Source of the DNA: Dipteris shenzhenensis
Lineage: Eukaryota; Polypodiophyta; Polypodiopsida; Gleicheniales
Length of the DNA: 64,000 bases
Assembly: GCA_047967505.1 (NCBI GenBank)
Contig: CM106538.1
Strand: one strand, 5' to 3'
In this document: positions 36,701 to 50,000 of the stretch, piece after piece
Numbering within the stretch: position 1 is the stretch's first letter
Layout of the letters: each line of letters begins with the position of its first letter
Translations under genes and position numbers: made by a program
The notes under the pieces: model-generated
What the model was told of the DNA's origin: nothing
The model's input: the letters and a program-made list of their open reading frames with translations, nothing else
Databases searched by the model: none

Positions 36701-38037
36701 TTTCCTCTGTTGACAATGATTGCAGGCTTGGCTAGATCCTGTTAATTTACCTGTAGGAATGGACTCTTGTTGTGGGATCTGTGAGAGACCTTTGCAGTTC
36801 TTATTGCAGGTATGGCAAAGTGTGTATGGGTTGACAAAGGTTTCATGTTGTAATATTATGTGTAGTGAAATGGTTCTAGTCAGGTGCTTCTTTTCCCTGT
36901 TATTGCAGGGCATTAAGCCTTTCTAATTAGATGAAGGGTTGGGTGAGTCCGAAACGATCAAATGGATACTATTTTTTGAATCTCTTAGTGTTTTCAGATG
37001 TGGAAAGTTAAGCTTGTTTACAATGGGTTATTTTTGTTAATTCTTCTCTTACTCTATATGGATCTTATGTTGAATTTTTTTCTCAGGTTTATGCACCCAT
37101 TGAGGGGAATAGTGAGGCATTTCACAGGACCTTGTTTGTTTTCATGTGTCCCAACATGGCTTGCCTTCAGCAAGATCATCATCATCAGTTGAAATCATCT
37201 GCAGAAAAGTTGCGTCGCAGGTAGAGGGCAGGACAGCCCGGCTATAGTATGGGATTTTGGCTTGAAATTTTTATAACTGATATTGCATTTTGGGAAGTGT
37301 GAAGGTTTTTCGTTGTCAACTGCCTCATGATAATGCATACTATTCAAAAGATCCACCAAAGCATGATGGGCATGATGCAACGGTTGCGAAGGGAGGTATG
37401 TCCATCGTGGCACTTTGGTGACTTATGATTGGTAGTAATAAGTTTAATATGCATGGACCTCATTTTTTTCAAATCTGAGAAAGCTAGATGCATCTTCTTC
37501 TATTGTGAACTTGATTGATATTTTTCTCTTTATTTTGTGCCAGAGGTGAGTAGTTTAGTGCTCTAGGTCCCACACAAGCACAACGATTAAGTTTGAAATC
37601 AGACACATGATTCAGCACTTTACATACATAAATTGAAAGGAAAATAACACACTACAATAATGAATTGAGGATTCATAGAAAGAAGGTTCAGAGAAAAGAT
37701 AGAGCAGTAGATGGGGTGTGAATGAGGCCCTTGTACTCAGCCTAACTAATAGTGAGTTGTTCTTGCAAGAGGAACAAACAAGGAAGAGTAAATTTTTCTC
37801 AATGTGTGGCAAAGGCTGCTTGGGGATAGCAGTCAAATAAAACACAGGTTGATGAAGGGCAGCCCAAGAAGAAAGGAAAATGCCACTATTATAAAAAGCG
37901 AGGTAACTATACAAGCGAAGCAAAACGAGATTAAGCTCAATTTTGCATCTCAAAACACACATTTGCCGAATTTTACAATAGCTACAAATAAGTTGACAAC
38001 TCAGCAAACTTTGTGAAGGATGAGTGGGCTCTATGTA

Positions 38038-38077
<40 letters not shown>

Positions 38078-41000
38078 TGTGAATGTTTGGCTCTATTGGA
38101 CCCTATGGACTTTATGGATGGACAGAAATCATAGAGTCTTTGGTGATCCACTATTTTCATCTTTTCTTTTTTTCAAACGCTCTTTGCAACAATCATTCTA
38201 CGATTGTTTTCAGACTCGTTTGATTGATCAGGATGTGTATACAGCTTATACTGAGATCTTTAGTTGAGTAGTAGCTACTTCGTTTTTGAAGTAACTATGA
38301 ATGTAATTATTTTACAGCAATAAAAGATTTCTTCCCACAAAAAAGAATGTTTGGCTCCACGGGAGACTGTGCCTCATCTCCTTTCGCATTGCTTCCATAC
38401 TCGTGATTTTTAAAGCTTCCTTGGGCAGCGTTTGTGTGCTCGCTTTCCAAATACTACCTTTGGAAAGTTCTTCTGGATCTTTGGGATACACCCATCTAGA
38501 CAGGATTTTGATCTGTTTTTTGTTTGGATTTGCTACTGGGCACTCTTGACTCTATGGAAGGATAGAAATCATAGAGTCTTTGGTGATCCTGCTTTTTTAC
38601 CTTTTTCTTTCTTCAGGAACTTTCTGCAGCAATCTTTCTGTGATTGCTTGCAAACTAAGTACATAGATCATGATGTGTATTTGTCTTATACAGAGATCTT
38701 CTCGTGATGTGTTTTTTCACAACCCGTTTTGATTGCAGCAATCTTTCTATGATTGCTTGCAAACTAAGTACATAGATCATGATGTGTATCTGTCTTATAC
38801 AGAGATCTTCTCGTGATGTATTTTTCCACATCCCGTTTTGGGATAGTGATTCTGTAATATAAAGCTACAAAATTTTCACAAAAAAAGAAGAAGTGTGTAT
38901 GCATGTATGTATATATGTATGTATGCATGTATAGCACACGTCTCTGAATTTGAATGAAACAGGCAACATGGTACTTTGATAGTGGAGCTTCAACACACAT
39001 CACCTCCAAGACGGATTAGTTTAGGTCTTTGAGGGCTGCTCCAGTTGGTAAAAAGGTTGCCTGTGTTAATAATTCTGCATATCCAGTTAAAGGCATAGAT
39101 GAAATAACTCTTACCATTGCTGATGGTATATATGTGTGCGTTTGAAAAGTGCTATTTGTGCTGGGTATGAAAAAAACTCTGCTATAGTTTTTTCTTTTGC
39201 AAAGCAAGGTTATGCTGTAAATTTTTGAGGATGACAAATGCACAATGAGGGATAGAGAGGACTACATGATAGTCACTTCTTGAACATTGGACCATGGCTT
39301 GTATCATTTGGACTCTTTTGGGAAGGGAGAATAGGATGCATATATGGTTGCTACAGCATCTACAACTACCATGCATGAGGCAAAGTTATGGTACGCCAGG
39401 TTTGGGCATGTGAATTTGGTAGCCTATTGTTGCTGCTGCAGATAGTACAGAATGTGCATCATGTACAAAGCATGTGTGTGAAGGGTGCATCTTGGGTAAA
39501 AAGCATAGGAATGATATTCCAAAGGGATGGGTCAGTAAGAGCTGTCAAGGAATTGCAGCTCATTCACAGTGATGTGTGTGGTATTTATATTGATGATTTC
39601 TCCAGATTTTGGTGCCTTCGTGCAATGGCAGAAATTGAATTGGATTTCAAGGTGCAGACCCTCTGTTCAAATAGAAGTGGGGAAGCTTTGTCAGATGCAT
39701 TCAAAGCATACTTGGCAGAAAAGGGGATAAAGAATCAGTGCCATATATATCATATATGAATTTGAAGGCGCTGATCATGGGGGAAAGAGTAAAAAGCTGG
39801 CTGTTAGAAAAACCAGCCTGTTTCTAGAGGACCCAGCTCACTGGCTAGGGAATCTCTGGAACAAGGGCTGACAACCAGGGTGAAGGTCTATTCAGTCAGC
39901 GAATAACTCCCACGGTAATGACATAAAAGACACCTGCAGGCCAAGACTTGCAAACATGCTCCTGCCATTGTGAGTGACTATCATGAGATTGAAACTGCAC
40001 TATGTTGTGTTTTTAAGGATGAGTTTGGGAATGTTCTTGGATTCATCTAGGTATATGCTTCTGCCATAGTAGCGGACATGCAAATTTCACCTTGTGAAGT
40101 TTTCGTCCAAGTTGCGGCCTGCTAGTATTGTGATAATTCTTTCTATCTTAAATGGTGCATTGCCCTATCAGCTAGATTTAGATTTAGATGCTCGTTGGGG
40201 AGACACTAAAATGAAAACGTTTATAGACTTCACAAGCAGTTGTAGCTTGAATGAAGAGATTTTGGACTACCTTTTGATTAGCCTTCTCCTTTAGTGCTAG
40301 CCTTCATCATGGCTGAGTCTGCCCTTCACCTCCGGAGTGCCGAAGACTTTGTATAAATGGATGCTTAAGTATGTGTGGGTGTGTGGATTTGTATGTGTGA
40401 GAGCATATTTTTGTACTATGGTCTACACCCACTGTTGGGCGCTGATGACGTCAGTGGGGATGTCATAGTAGCTAGTCCTTGCTATGCATGATGGAGTTTA
40501 TGGTTTTCAACCTTGTGAGTGACTATCATGAGATTGAAACTGCACTATGTTGTGTTTTTAGAGGATGAGTTTGGGAATGTTTTTTGATTCATCTAGGTAT
40601 ATTGTCGGTCACTCTAGAATCTGAAGTCCCATGCTTCTATATGGCACATAGGGTTTAGATGATAACTTGCCAGATGGCAACGAGGGTGGCTGCTGGGAGA
40701 ACTTGATGGCCTCCCATCACAAAATTTCAGTGGGCAACTCAGATGTTCCAAGCAATGATGCTGGACACCTTCTCCCATACACTATCCTGTGTTGAAGGTG
40801 AAGGGCGTAGACGAGAAGGAGGTGTCGCATCATGTAGCTCTATCCAGAGACCTCACTGGCCTTGGATCCCTTAGGCTAGAGGGGTTGGGTCAGTGAAGTA
40901 GGCATGACCTCCCTCTATCAACCACGCAGCCATCCCCCAAGTGACGTCTCGCTGCATCTTCTGTGTGCTAGCCAAAATCTGAATGGCTCCCATGCAAATC

Positions 41001-44000
41001 CTATGTTGCTCGGCAACCCTAGAGATAATGCGGGATCATATCCAAAACTTTGCCTGCACAACAGCAGCATCAACCATCTACTTGCATTTGCTTCGACCAT
41101 AGGCAATAGGCAAGCCTCCATGCACCACCATGTAGAAGAAATGCTTTATCTTCCAAGGCCTACGGCTGGTCCCAAGACGTGATCAAAAATCGGATATAAC
41201 CTCCAAGGGAACTTGCTGCTCCAACCAATGACGCTCTCTCGAGGGAGACTAGGCTGCTGCCCCCAACGGAAGATGTTGTCCTATATGAGTCGTGTTTGAG
41301 GAAAAGGGCATCTCTTGGGCACCCTACACGAACGGGCCAAAACCACTCATTCGGATCCCATTGAATCTCTCGAAGAGAACAACACTCCCATAACCATAGG
41401 CACCACCTTTCTTTCTCCTGTTCAGGCGAGATTGGAATTGAGTCAATGGCCCAATCCTTGCCCAAGCAGGCTACTACCCTGACCCTCTGCCACTCTAGCA
41501 AATCCAAAACCTTGTCAGCCTTAAGGTCCCTCATAGTCTCGGGTTGGAGAAGGTTCCTAGGTCCCACTTTAAAGGAGCCAAGGGACTGTCGCAAAAAGAG
41601 GTTCCTAAGAGGCACCCCGGTCCTCAAAAATTGTCCACACCAATGATGAGGCTCCGTGGCACTGTGCAATCCCTCCCACCATGCCTCGAGAACTGTTCGT
41701 ACCAATGATCTCTGCCATCTGGGAGCCTATCTCCCTCATATGAGAGAGTGCGTGACTTTGCCTACGCGGGAAGGCAGCTCCAAGTCCCAAAGACCTAGTT
41801 GGGCTGCTGTCCCATTGTGCCGAACCGATGTAAGTCCACTACCTCGGCATGAGTCCCTCCTAGTCGTGCACCTACGGATGCCATATTGGTGGCTGCCTCT
41901 CAAACTCCTCCGAGCATGTTGGAAGGGCTTGAATGAGTCCTTTAGACAACCGTTGCCAAGCCCTATGCAGGCTCCTCATTAGGGGGGAGCCCTTCCCTGT
42001 GAGGGGAGCCTTTGAGAGAATCCACCTGTGGATTGTTGCCATTGATTTCTTGTACGGGGATGTTCTTGAGAAGTCCTCGCTAAAGTAAGAGCTTCCATGG
42101 CTTAGAGCCTAGGATGAGACCACGTATCACAAACTTGCCTAGTCTGCATCTCAGGATCAATAAGCCAAGTTCTCTCTTTGCTTGGGGTAGGATCACTATC
42201 CGCCAAGTGACCCTAGCTCTAATGTTCCTTGTGCCATCTGAACCTACCCATAAGAAATTGCGGACTAGGATCATGAGCTTACCCATGCAGCATCTGTGAA
42301 GACACCAATAAGAGGTAATATACCAAGCCGTAGCCAAGAGGACTTGATTGGCCACTAGGGCCTTGCCTTCTAGAGAGAGTTTGGCCAAGCTCGAGTATGC
42401 ACCTCACACTCTCTAGCACCGAGGCGATCTGTTGCTCTGCTGAAATATCAATGCCCACCTTATAGCCTAAGTATCGCTATTTGTCCATGCGGAATCCAAT
42501 GGAAGCCAAGCATAGCCCCCCAATCTTGGATCTTTGGAACCTCCTTAGTTGCTTTAAGGAAGCCAACTGATTTGGTTTAGTTGATCTTGGCCCCAAAGGC
42601 CAAGCAATAGGTCTCTAGGGCTTCTCGGACCTCCTCTAGGCTCTCCACCGTGGCCTCCACATACAACGACATGTCATCAACGTACTCTGAGTCCATCAGC
42701 TCCTTCTCCTGATGAATCGGGAGCTAGATCCCCGTGATACTTGCAGCTTGGGAGTGCAAAAAGTAACCCAGAGCCTCTGCCACAAAGAGGAAGGAAAGAC
42801 GCAAGAGGGCATCCCTGATGAACTGAGCGGTAAAGAGCAAAGGCCTCTCCCGTGTGACCACCTATGAGCATATGGCTGGCACTCCTTGCATACATAGACA
42901 AAAACCCTTGAATCCATTTGTTTGATAATCCCAACCTCTACATGGTGCCTCTAGAAAAGACCACTCCACCCTATCATAAGCATTTCTTGAAATGGAGAAG
43001 AAGGATCGCGATAGGCTGTGACTCCTCCCAGGCCCAATCAACCACCTCCCAAAAGATGAAGATGTTGTCCAAGATACTACGTTCTTGAACAAAACCTGTA
43101 TGCGTGTCATGGATAATATCGGCGAGGTTGGGCTACAACTGCAAGCTTAAGACCGTGTTTTGGCTAGGTTACAGCATAGATACCACAAACACTTTTGAGG
43201 TCCTTGGCCAGTCTTCTTGCATCAATGATAGGAGAGCAAACTTAGGAGAATCGAAGCCAGCCAATGTAATAGGCTTACCATCATGAATGAACTTTATTAG
43301 CATTCTGTCCAGATCCAAAGAGAACTCATTCCAAAATTACATCAATAGGGCCCATGTCAACAACAATTAGATCATCCACAAATGTGTCCTCAGATAGTTG
43401 CATCTAGTGGCTGAGCAACATTGCTTGCTTTAGGAGTGGTGTCCATTAGCCACCTCCACTTTAATTCCTTGAGAGGTATGCAGCCTCACTGCTTGGATGG
43501 ACTTAGAGTTGATGAAATTATGACTACTACCACTGTCAACTAGTATGTGGACAGGGCTGTTTTGTTTGAATCCCTCAAATACAGAGTTCAAGCTCCTTTA
43601 CAGCCCATTATAACATCTGCAGATATACTGAACAGTTCAGCTGTGCATCAAAATATCCCTCATCATCCTCTACACAAGGGTATGCATTGGGAAATCTGTC
43701 ATCAAGAGAGAAGTAATGTGCAACTTTAATATTCTGGTCCTGACCAGCACATTGACACTCGACTTCGGAAGGGTATGCATCGGGAAATCTGTCATCAACA
43801 GAGAATTCATGTGCAACTTCAATATTCCATTGCTGACCAGCACATTGACACTTGACTGAATGCTCACTCGCTGAACCAACTGGGATCAAAGGTATAAGAA
43901 GTACCCTTTTTGGCACCCTTAGTAACATTATCATCATCTAATTTATTGTCATTCACACAATCATGGAATTCCATTTCCGTCGCAGCTTCATCGGAGGATG

Positions 44001-47000
44001 AGTCCTCATCAATCTCTATAATCATGGTGACTTTAGCTTCAGATTTAGCTTTACATTTGCTCCTATGGTTCTGCACAAAGGCAACATAAGTTCTTTTTTT
44101 TTTGTCTTGAAATCCTCTTCGCTAGGTGGTTTAGCCTTAGCATCTTCCTCCTTACATGATTTAGAATGTCCCATGGTACTACCATACACAGCAGGAATTC
44201 TGGGAATAGAGGGAACTGATGAGGATACTACTGGTTTCTGGTCCAATGAAGGGCTAACTTTCCTTATGGGCTTGTTGCTAAACAGCCTAATACCCTTCTC
44301 CTTTCAATTATACTTGGGCTCATAATGTTCAGAAAGTTGCATAGCCTCCTTCAAAGAGCCGGGTCTCTGAGCAGAAATATCAAAGGCTAGGCCAGGATGA
44401 AGATCATGGATAAATTTGAACATCTTGCCTCTTTCATCAATTCCATGTGAATAGAGATAGTTTCCAGACTCGCTTGATATAATCCTTCACTGTTCCTTGA
44501 TGTGACAAGTCACACCACTCACAAACATATTGATCTCTAGCAAGGGTGGAACAAAGTCTTAAACATCTCTGCCTTGATCTCATCCCATGTGTTAATAATC
44601 GTTCCTTCCCTTTGGAGATGCCTCCACCAAGAGTGGGTAAAATCCTTAAGGTGCAAAACAGCAAATCTGATTTTGCCTTGATCTCCTTTTGGGTATAATT
44701 TGCTGAGCCTATCCTCCAATCTACTAGGAGAACACGAGTCACCCACCCTTGAACTTGGAGAGAATAATCTTGTCCTTAGCATCTTTATCTTGATGTGGAG
44801 CCCCTTTTGGTTCAGTTCCTTTGACTATTTGAATATACTGGTGAAAAGTCAACACTGCCCTGACATCTGCTGGCAATCCCTTATATTCATTAAAATTTTG
44901 ATATATACCATTAGCATCAAGACTATTACCTCCAACAGCTTTAGCATTTGGAGAATCCTTATCCCTGTGAGCTGCCACTCCACTGGAATGATAAGCTCTC
45001 CTAGCAGAGGGCATGAACCGCACTAGATCAGCTTCTGGAACTGGATTATCCTCTGAATCAGGTTTTGCTTCAGTCACCATACATCTCTTCCCCTTTGGAT
45101 TTGTCTTCTCTTAAGTTGATCAAACCCTCTGTTCATATGTCTCTTCCCCTTTGGATTTGGCTTCTCTTAAGTTTTTTTTTGCAAAGAAAGGAACCTTCTA
45201 TTAATGCTTGAAAGAAAACCTCATACAAAACAGCAGCCCCGAAGGTGCTGAGTATGGAAAAACCGGAAAAAGGTTGAAAGAAGAAACCAGCCTGTTCCAG
45301 AGAAACCCAGCTCACTGCCTAGGGAATCTCTGGTACAGGGGCTAACAGCCAAGTAGGGGGACTATACAACCAGCGAATCCCTCGCGGAGTGAGCTTCTCT
45401 TAAGTTGATCAAACTCTCTGTTCATAGTTGATGAAAGTTTCTGCAATCTTGATCCATCCTCTGATTATTCAGCTTGATTTCATTGGTCAAATCCTTGAAT
45501 ACTCAGAGCATTGGTCTCTTGCAATTTTGAATTGATAGCTCTGGACAAAACTTGAATTTGATCTTGATTATTAGTCTCTGTAGGAGCTGGATCATTGCCT
45601 TCAGGTTCCTCCCTACGAAGTGATGCCTGAGCCTGCTCCCCAGCTACTGGTCCCAATCCCTGGATTGCAATGCCAGCAACCCTTATCGAGTCTTCAATTT
45701 CATTCCCATCCATTCTAGGGTCTGAATCAATTTCCTTCTTCAATTGTTTGCTAGTCTCCCTTGTAAGCATCATCCAGAATTCCACTAAGTCCTTGAATTT
45801 AGAGCGTAGTACAAATGCAAATGAAGAGCATAATAGGTGATTCCCAACTTTACTGGAAATTGCAGGGAGTTGGACAATCCAACGATCGCACCTGGCAGAA
45901 AGAGTATGTGCTCCGAAATTGGGCAATTCAAATCCAAATGGGATAATGCTTGGCACGACTCAGCTGGTCGTGATTCTTCGAATCTGATTTGAGACCGCGT
46001 CTCAATTGCTCTTGCATGAGTATGTCTAACATGAGTTGAAATGTTGGTGGTGCATCTTGAGTGACTAATGCATTCACAAACTGCCCATAATCTAGTCCAA
46101 GTCCATTGATGAGTTTGGTCCTATTACTAGAGCAAAACATACCTGATCGCCATGATAAGGACGGGACGGGTTGTAGTGGTGGCTACGTTGTAGGCGAGCA
46201 ACCAAGTGGAGGGCTATCAAGTCAGCTGGGATAGAGGCGGCTGGGAGGGAGGGAGGGAGAGCTCTGGTACTCACCTTAGAGAGGAGATTGTGATTCAGTA
46301 TATCCAATTGGATTGGAATTTTGGATCCTTACTCTAGGAAATCGTAGCAATTTTAGGAAACTGCCTTCATTAGCTCTCAACCCCCAAATGCAGCTCTAGA
46401 CCAGAAATTTCACTGTGGTTTCTTAGGTCTTTGATGCAGGATGACATTGCGATCACATTGATGCAAAAACTTTGGAATTTTGTCTCTTTAACATGCTGAC
46501 ACATGGCAGGCACAGGTTGGAACAACTTCTGGTGACCAAATTTGGTACAGAGCTGTGTCATAAGGTTAGGATTACTTGCTCCAATTCTCAGGTGAAATCG
46601 ACAACAAATCCAGGGTTTCCCATGATTTATGCTCTGATACCAATTCAACAGGACCAGTTGGCAGAAACTAAACTGGAAAAATGCGCAACCAGCTAGTCTA
46701 GGATAGCATTGCAGGGAAAATAGCAAAAAGTACCTTCTTTAGTTGAGGGTAATTGCAGGTCAGGGTGCTGGACCTAGTATCAGGACTTGTGAGGGGCTGC
46801 ACAAGAGATGATCTCCTTCTTAGAGTATCAAGTACTCAGCTGTGAGAGTCAAAGGAATAATAGTTGAATGAGTAGTGGTATGTACAAATGAAGTACAACA
46901 ATCCTTTTATAGTTATGAAGCTTGCTATCACTTACAAGATTGTATATGGGATTAATCCACTAGTGCCATGTGGAAACTTCTCAGCAACCTACTAAAAAGG

Positions 47001-50000
47001 CTACTAACTAGCTAACTAGATAGCCAACTAGCTGGGTGGGAGAACAAGGCCCTCTTGTGGGTGGACAACCGTGCATTTTTGTGGCATGACAGGCAAACCT
47101 CTACACCAAGCTGGATGGTGCACTCACGTAATGTCCATTGTTAACGTGCTTGAGCTGAACCTCTGGCCCCAAAGATAGCATAGCTATTGCTAGGCCTAAT
47201 CCTTGTCTATTTGGTGAATAGAAGATAGGCGTGTCCCTGTGGATAATCCACAGCTCCCTCCCCTGCGGTCCCAGCCACTCCTCCATCATGTGAAACACGC
47301 TCATCATGAGATAAAAAAGCATGGGGTTTCACTTGTCTCTCTCCCATGGAGGGGAAGCTAAAACCTCGGAAAGGACGAGTGAAGGAACCAACTTCTGCAA
47401 TGGACCCTCTTGGGCGGGGTTGTAGGACCACAACTGGCACCTCTAGGGCATGAGGGTAATCATCTGGGAAGTCGAGTAGTTGCAAGGTCCGAGCCACCAG
47501 AACTCGCATGGAAGGGGCTGTCCTGGATGAGGCCTTGGGCATGGAAGCTCATAAAAGGGGCCATTTACCTTAGATTGCTCCGTAGAGCTGCATCCTCTAC
47601 CGGGAGAGGGCTAGGTTGGGTTTGAGAGAAAGAAGCATAAGGCTCAGAGGAAAAAGAAGTGCTTGTGTGCAAAAGCTTGAATAGTTCGGGTCACAGCCTT
47701 TGGTGGTTCTGTCGGGAGATTGAGGAAGATCTCGACCTCAGGATTTTGGGGACGTTTCGAGGAGGATCCATCTGTCTGCTTCCCCCAAGGTAGGGAAGAT
47801 GTTACCAGATTTTGCATTGCCGGAAGGCTCCACCCAAGGGGTCTGGGAATCTTGTTGCTGCTTGTGTGGACGCTTTGCTCTGTCCGCACGAAACTCCCTC
47901 TATTGTCATTGTTGCGCAATGATGTTGAAAGGAAAGGCTCTAACTTGTTTACGTGAGTTTTGAAAGAGAAGCCTAAGACTTGGGCTGAGTTTGAGCAAGT
48001 ATTTTAGAAATAATTCATTCAGTGTACCTATTGTTTGATGCGTACCTACAAAAGCTAAAGATCTGCAACCTTAGGCCACATAATGGATTTATGTGGATTT
48101 TTTAGTAATGGCTTGGCAAAGGAACACAAACTCCAGGTGAAGGAAGTCGTAGCAAAAACCTCGAGGACACAAGTCGATATGCGAACATTTATGATGATAC
48201 TATGGCCAAACATTCTTCACAAGAAACTCAGCCAACTATAGGGACTGAACAAGATAATTTTAGATGAAGAGACGATTCCTTTCTACTAGGGCTACATAGA
48301 CGCAAGCCACAAGCTCATCATAGATATAGTGAAGTGACTGCAAAGCGCATTAAGAAAGTGGAGTAGCTGCCTTGTACTCTACTTCAATGGAAGATAAAGC
48401 AACTATTTGCTGCTTTTAGCTGCTCCAAGTAAGTTGAGCCAAAAACATGACCTTTTGTAGACATTCTATCATCCGATGAGCTTGCCCAGCCTGTTGGAAA
48501 GGTCACCTCCCCATCTGTAAGCCCCCATATGTGGAGAGCATGGGGGAGGGAGACCTAGGGCAAGACATGCCCAGAGGGAAAAGCTTGGAGAGGGGGTTGC
48601 CACATGGGCAACACCTCACACTAGCTCATGAGGACGGGGGTGCAAAGAACAAGGCTCTCCTGTGAGTGGGTGCCTGTTCCAGAAAGACTGCCTTATGTGA
48701 CTTTGTCGGGGGTTTTGAGGGCGAATAGTTTGTGTGTGTGCGACGATGTACTAGGGTGGATACCGGCTCAATGCCGATCTTCCATGCCCACTTCATCATG
48801 AAGGAGACTTTCACCCCGAGCCGCTCTGCACACTTCTGGAGGGGCCAATAGTATACATGATCCACCATTGCCTCAAGCGAAAATCAGAGGGGCTGCCACA
48901 TGATCAGCAAACAGGCTGCCATGTGGGCAGTATATTCATGGACTTACCTGGCAGAGAAGGCACCTTATGGAGGGCAGAACAAAGGTGGAATTGCCATATG
49001 ACTGTCCACGACTGGAGCAGGCCAGATTGCACAGGGTTTCCAGAAGCTATGGGCTGCGAAGAGATGGCGCTGATGTCCGCAACAGGTACAGGTGATGTCA
49101 GCAGTGGTACGGCTGTCTGCATCAGCACGAACGGACCTGGTTGAGGTTATTCTAGGGACCTGGAAGGGACCAGGACAGAGGCTGAGAGGACAGAGGCTGA
49201 AAGGCCGCGAAAGGGCCAGAAAGGGGCAGCCAATGGGCTGCCCACTGGTCGGTTTACAGACCACAAGGTCGGGTGGGTAGGGGCAGTCTGGTCGGCCAGA
49301 CCTGACCCCTACCAGGTTGGTTGGTTCAAGGGCCTTGTGTCCTATATAAGGAGGGCCTCCATGCCCTTATTCAATATCTTCTGGAGTAGCAAAAGCAGGA
49401 GCAGTAGGAGCAGCAGACACCAGAACACTTGGAGCCTATCCTGGAGGACCAAGGGAGTTGGAAGGCTGCAGACCTAACTCAGCAAGGCGCTGCCCAGCTA
49501 GGCTGATTCACAGGCAGTAAGGTGGAGAAGAACACTCTGGATAGAGAGTCTACATACACTCGAGGTGGAGCACGTGGGCTCAGAGATCTAGAAGTGCTTG
49601 ACATCTAGTAGGAGATCCTGTCCTACTTTGTGGACGGACGGAAATATAAAGTGTTGCTTTTATATTTGTCTCTGACCATTGTCTATTTACTGGCTTGCAC
49701 ACCAAGTGCACATTAAGTTAACAAGTTTGTGATTCCACACCCCACACCACACTATGTGAGCTCCTGGGCAATTCTATCAGTCTTCCGTTGTGCGTACCCC
49801 CTATTGGGTCATGGTCATTTGTAACATAGGCTGCATCAGTAAATCCATGAAGCTGTTACATAGACAAGCCTGTAATACATGGTACCTTTTAGATACCTCA
49901 AAATCTCTTCACTGTGACTTCCTTGATTGATGCATAAATTAATTCACTTTATGGCAATGTCAAGTCTTGTCGTGTCCAAGTAAATAAGGCTGCCCATGAG

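Larger units (their letters stand above)
43200..46645 (-). pseudogene. Ty3/gypsy gag-protease relic with primer site
   Basis: Reading the minus strand from the right, a tRNA-Met primer site is at 46642-46631. The Gag region carries FAVLHLKDFTHSWWRHLQREG and NTWDEIKAEMFKTLF near 44690-44560 (Retrotrans_gag), then a linker. An aspartic protease reads LVDSGSSHNFINS near 43540, followed by DLIVVDMGPIDVIL near 43360. The sequence stops there, and reverse transcriptase and integrase are absent. A LINE 3' end is inserted at 45172. Frameshifts are frequent. Confidence 0.82.
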
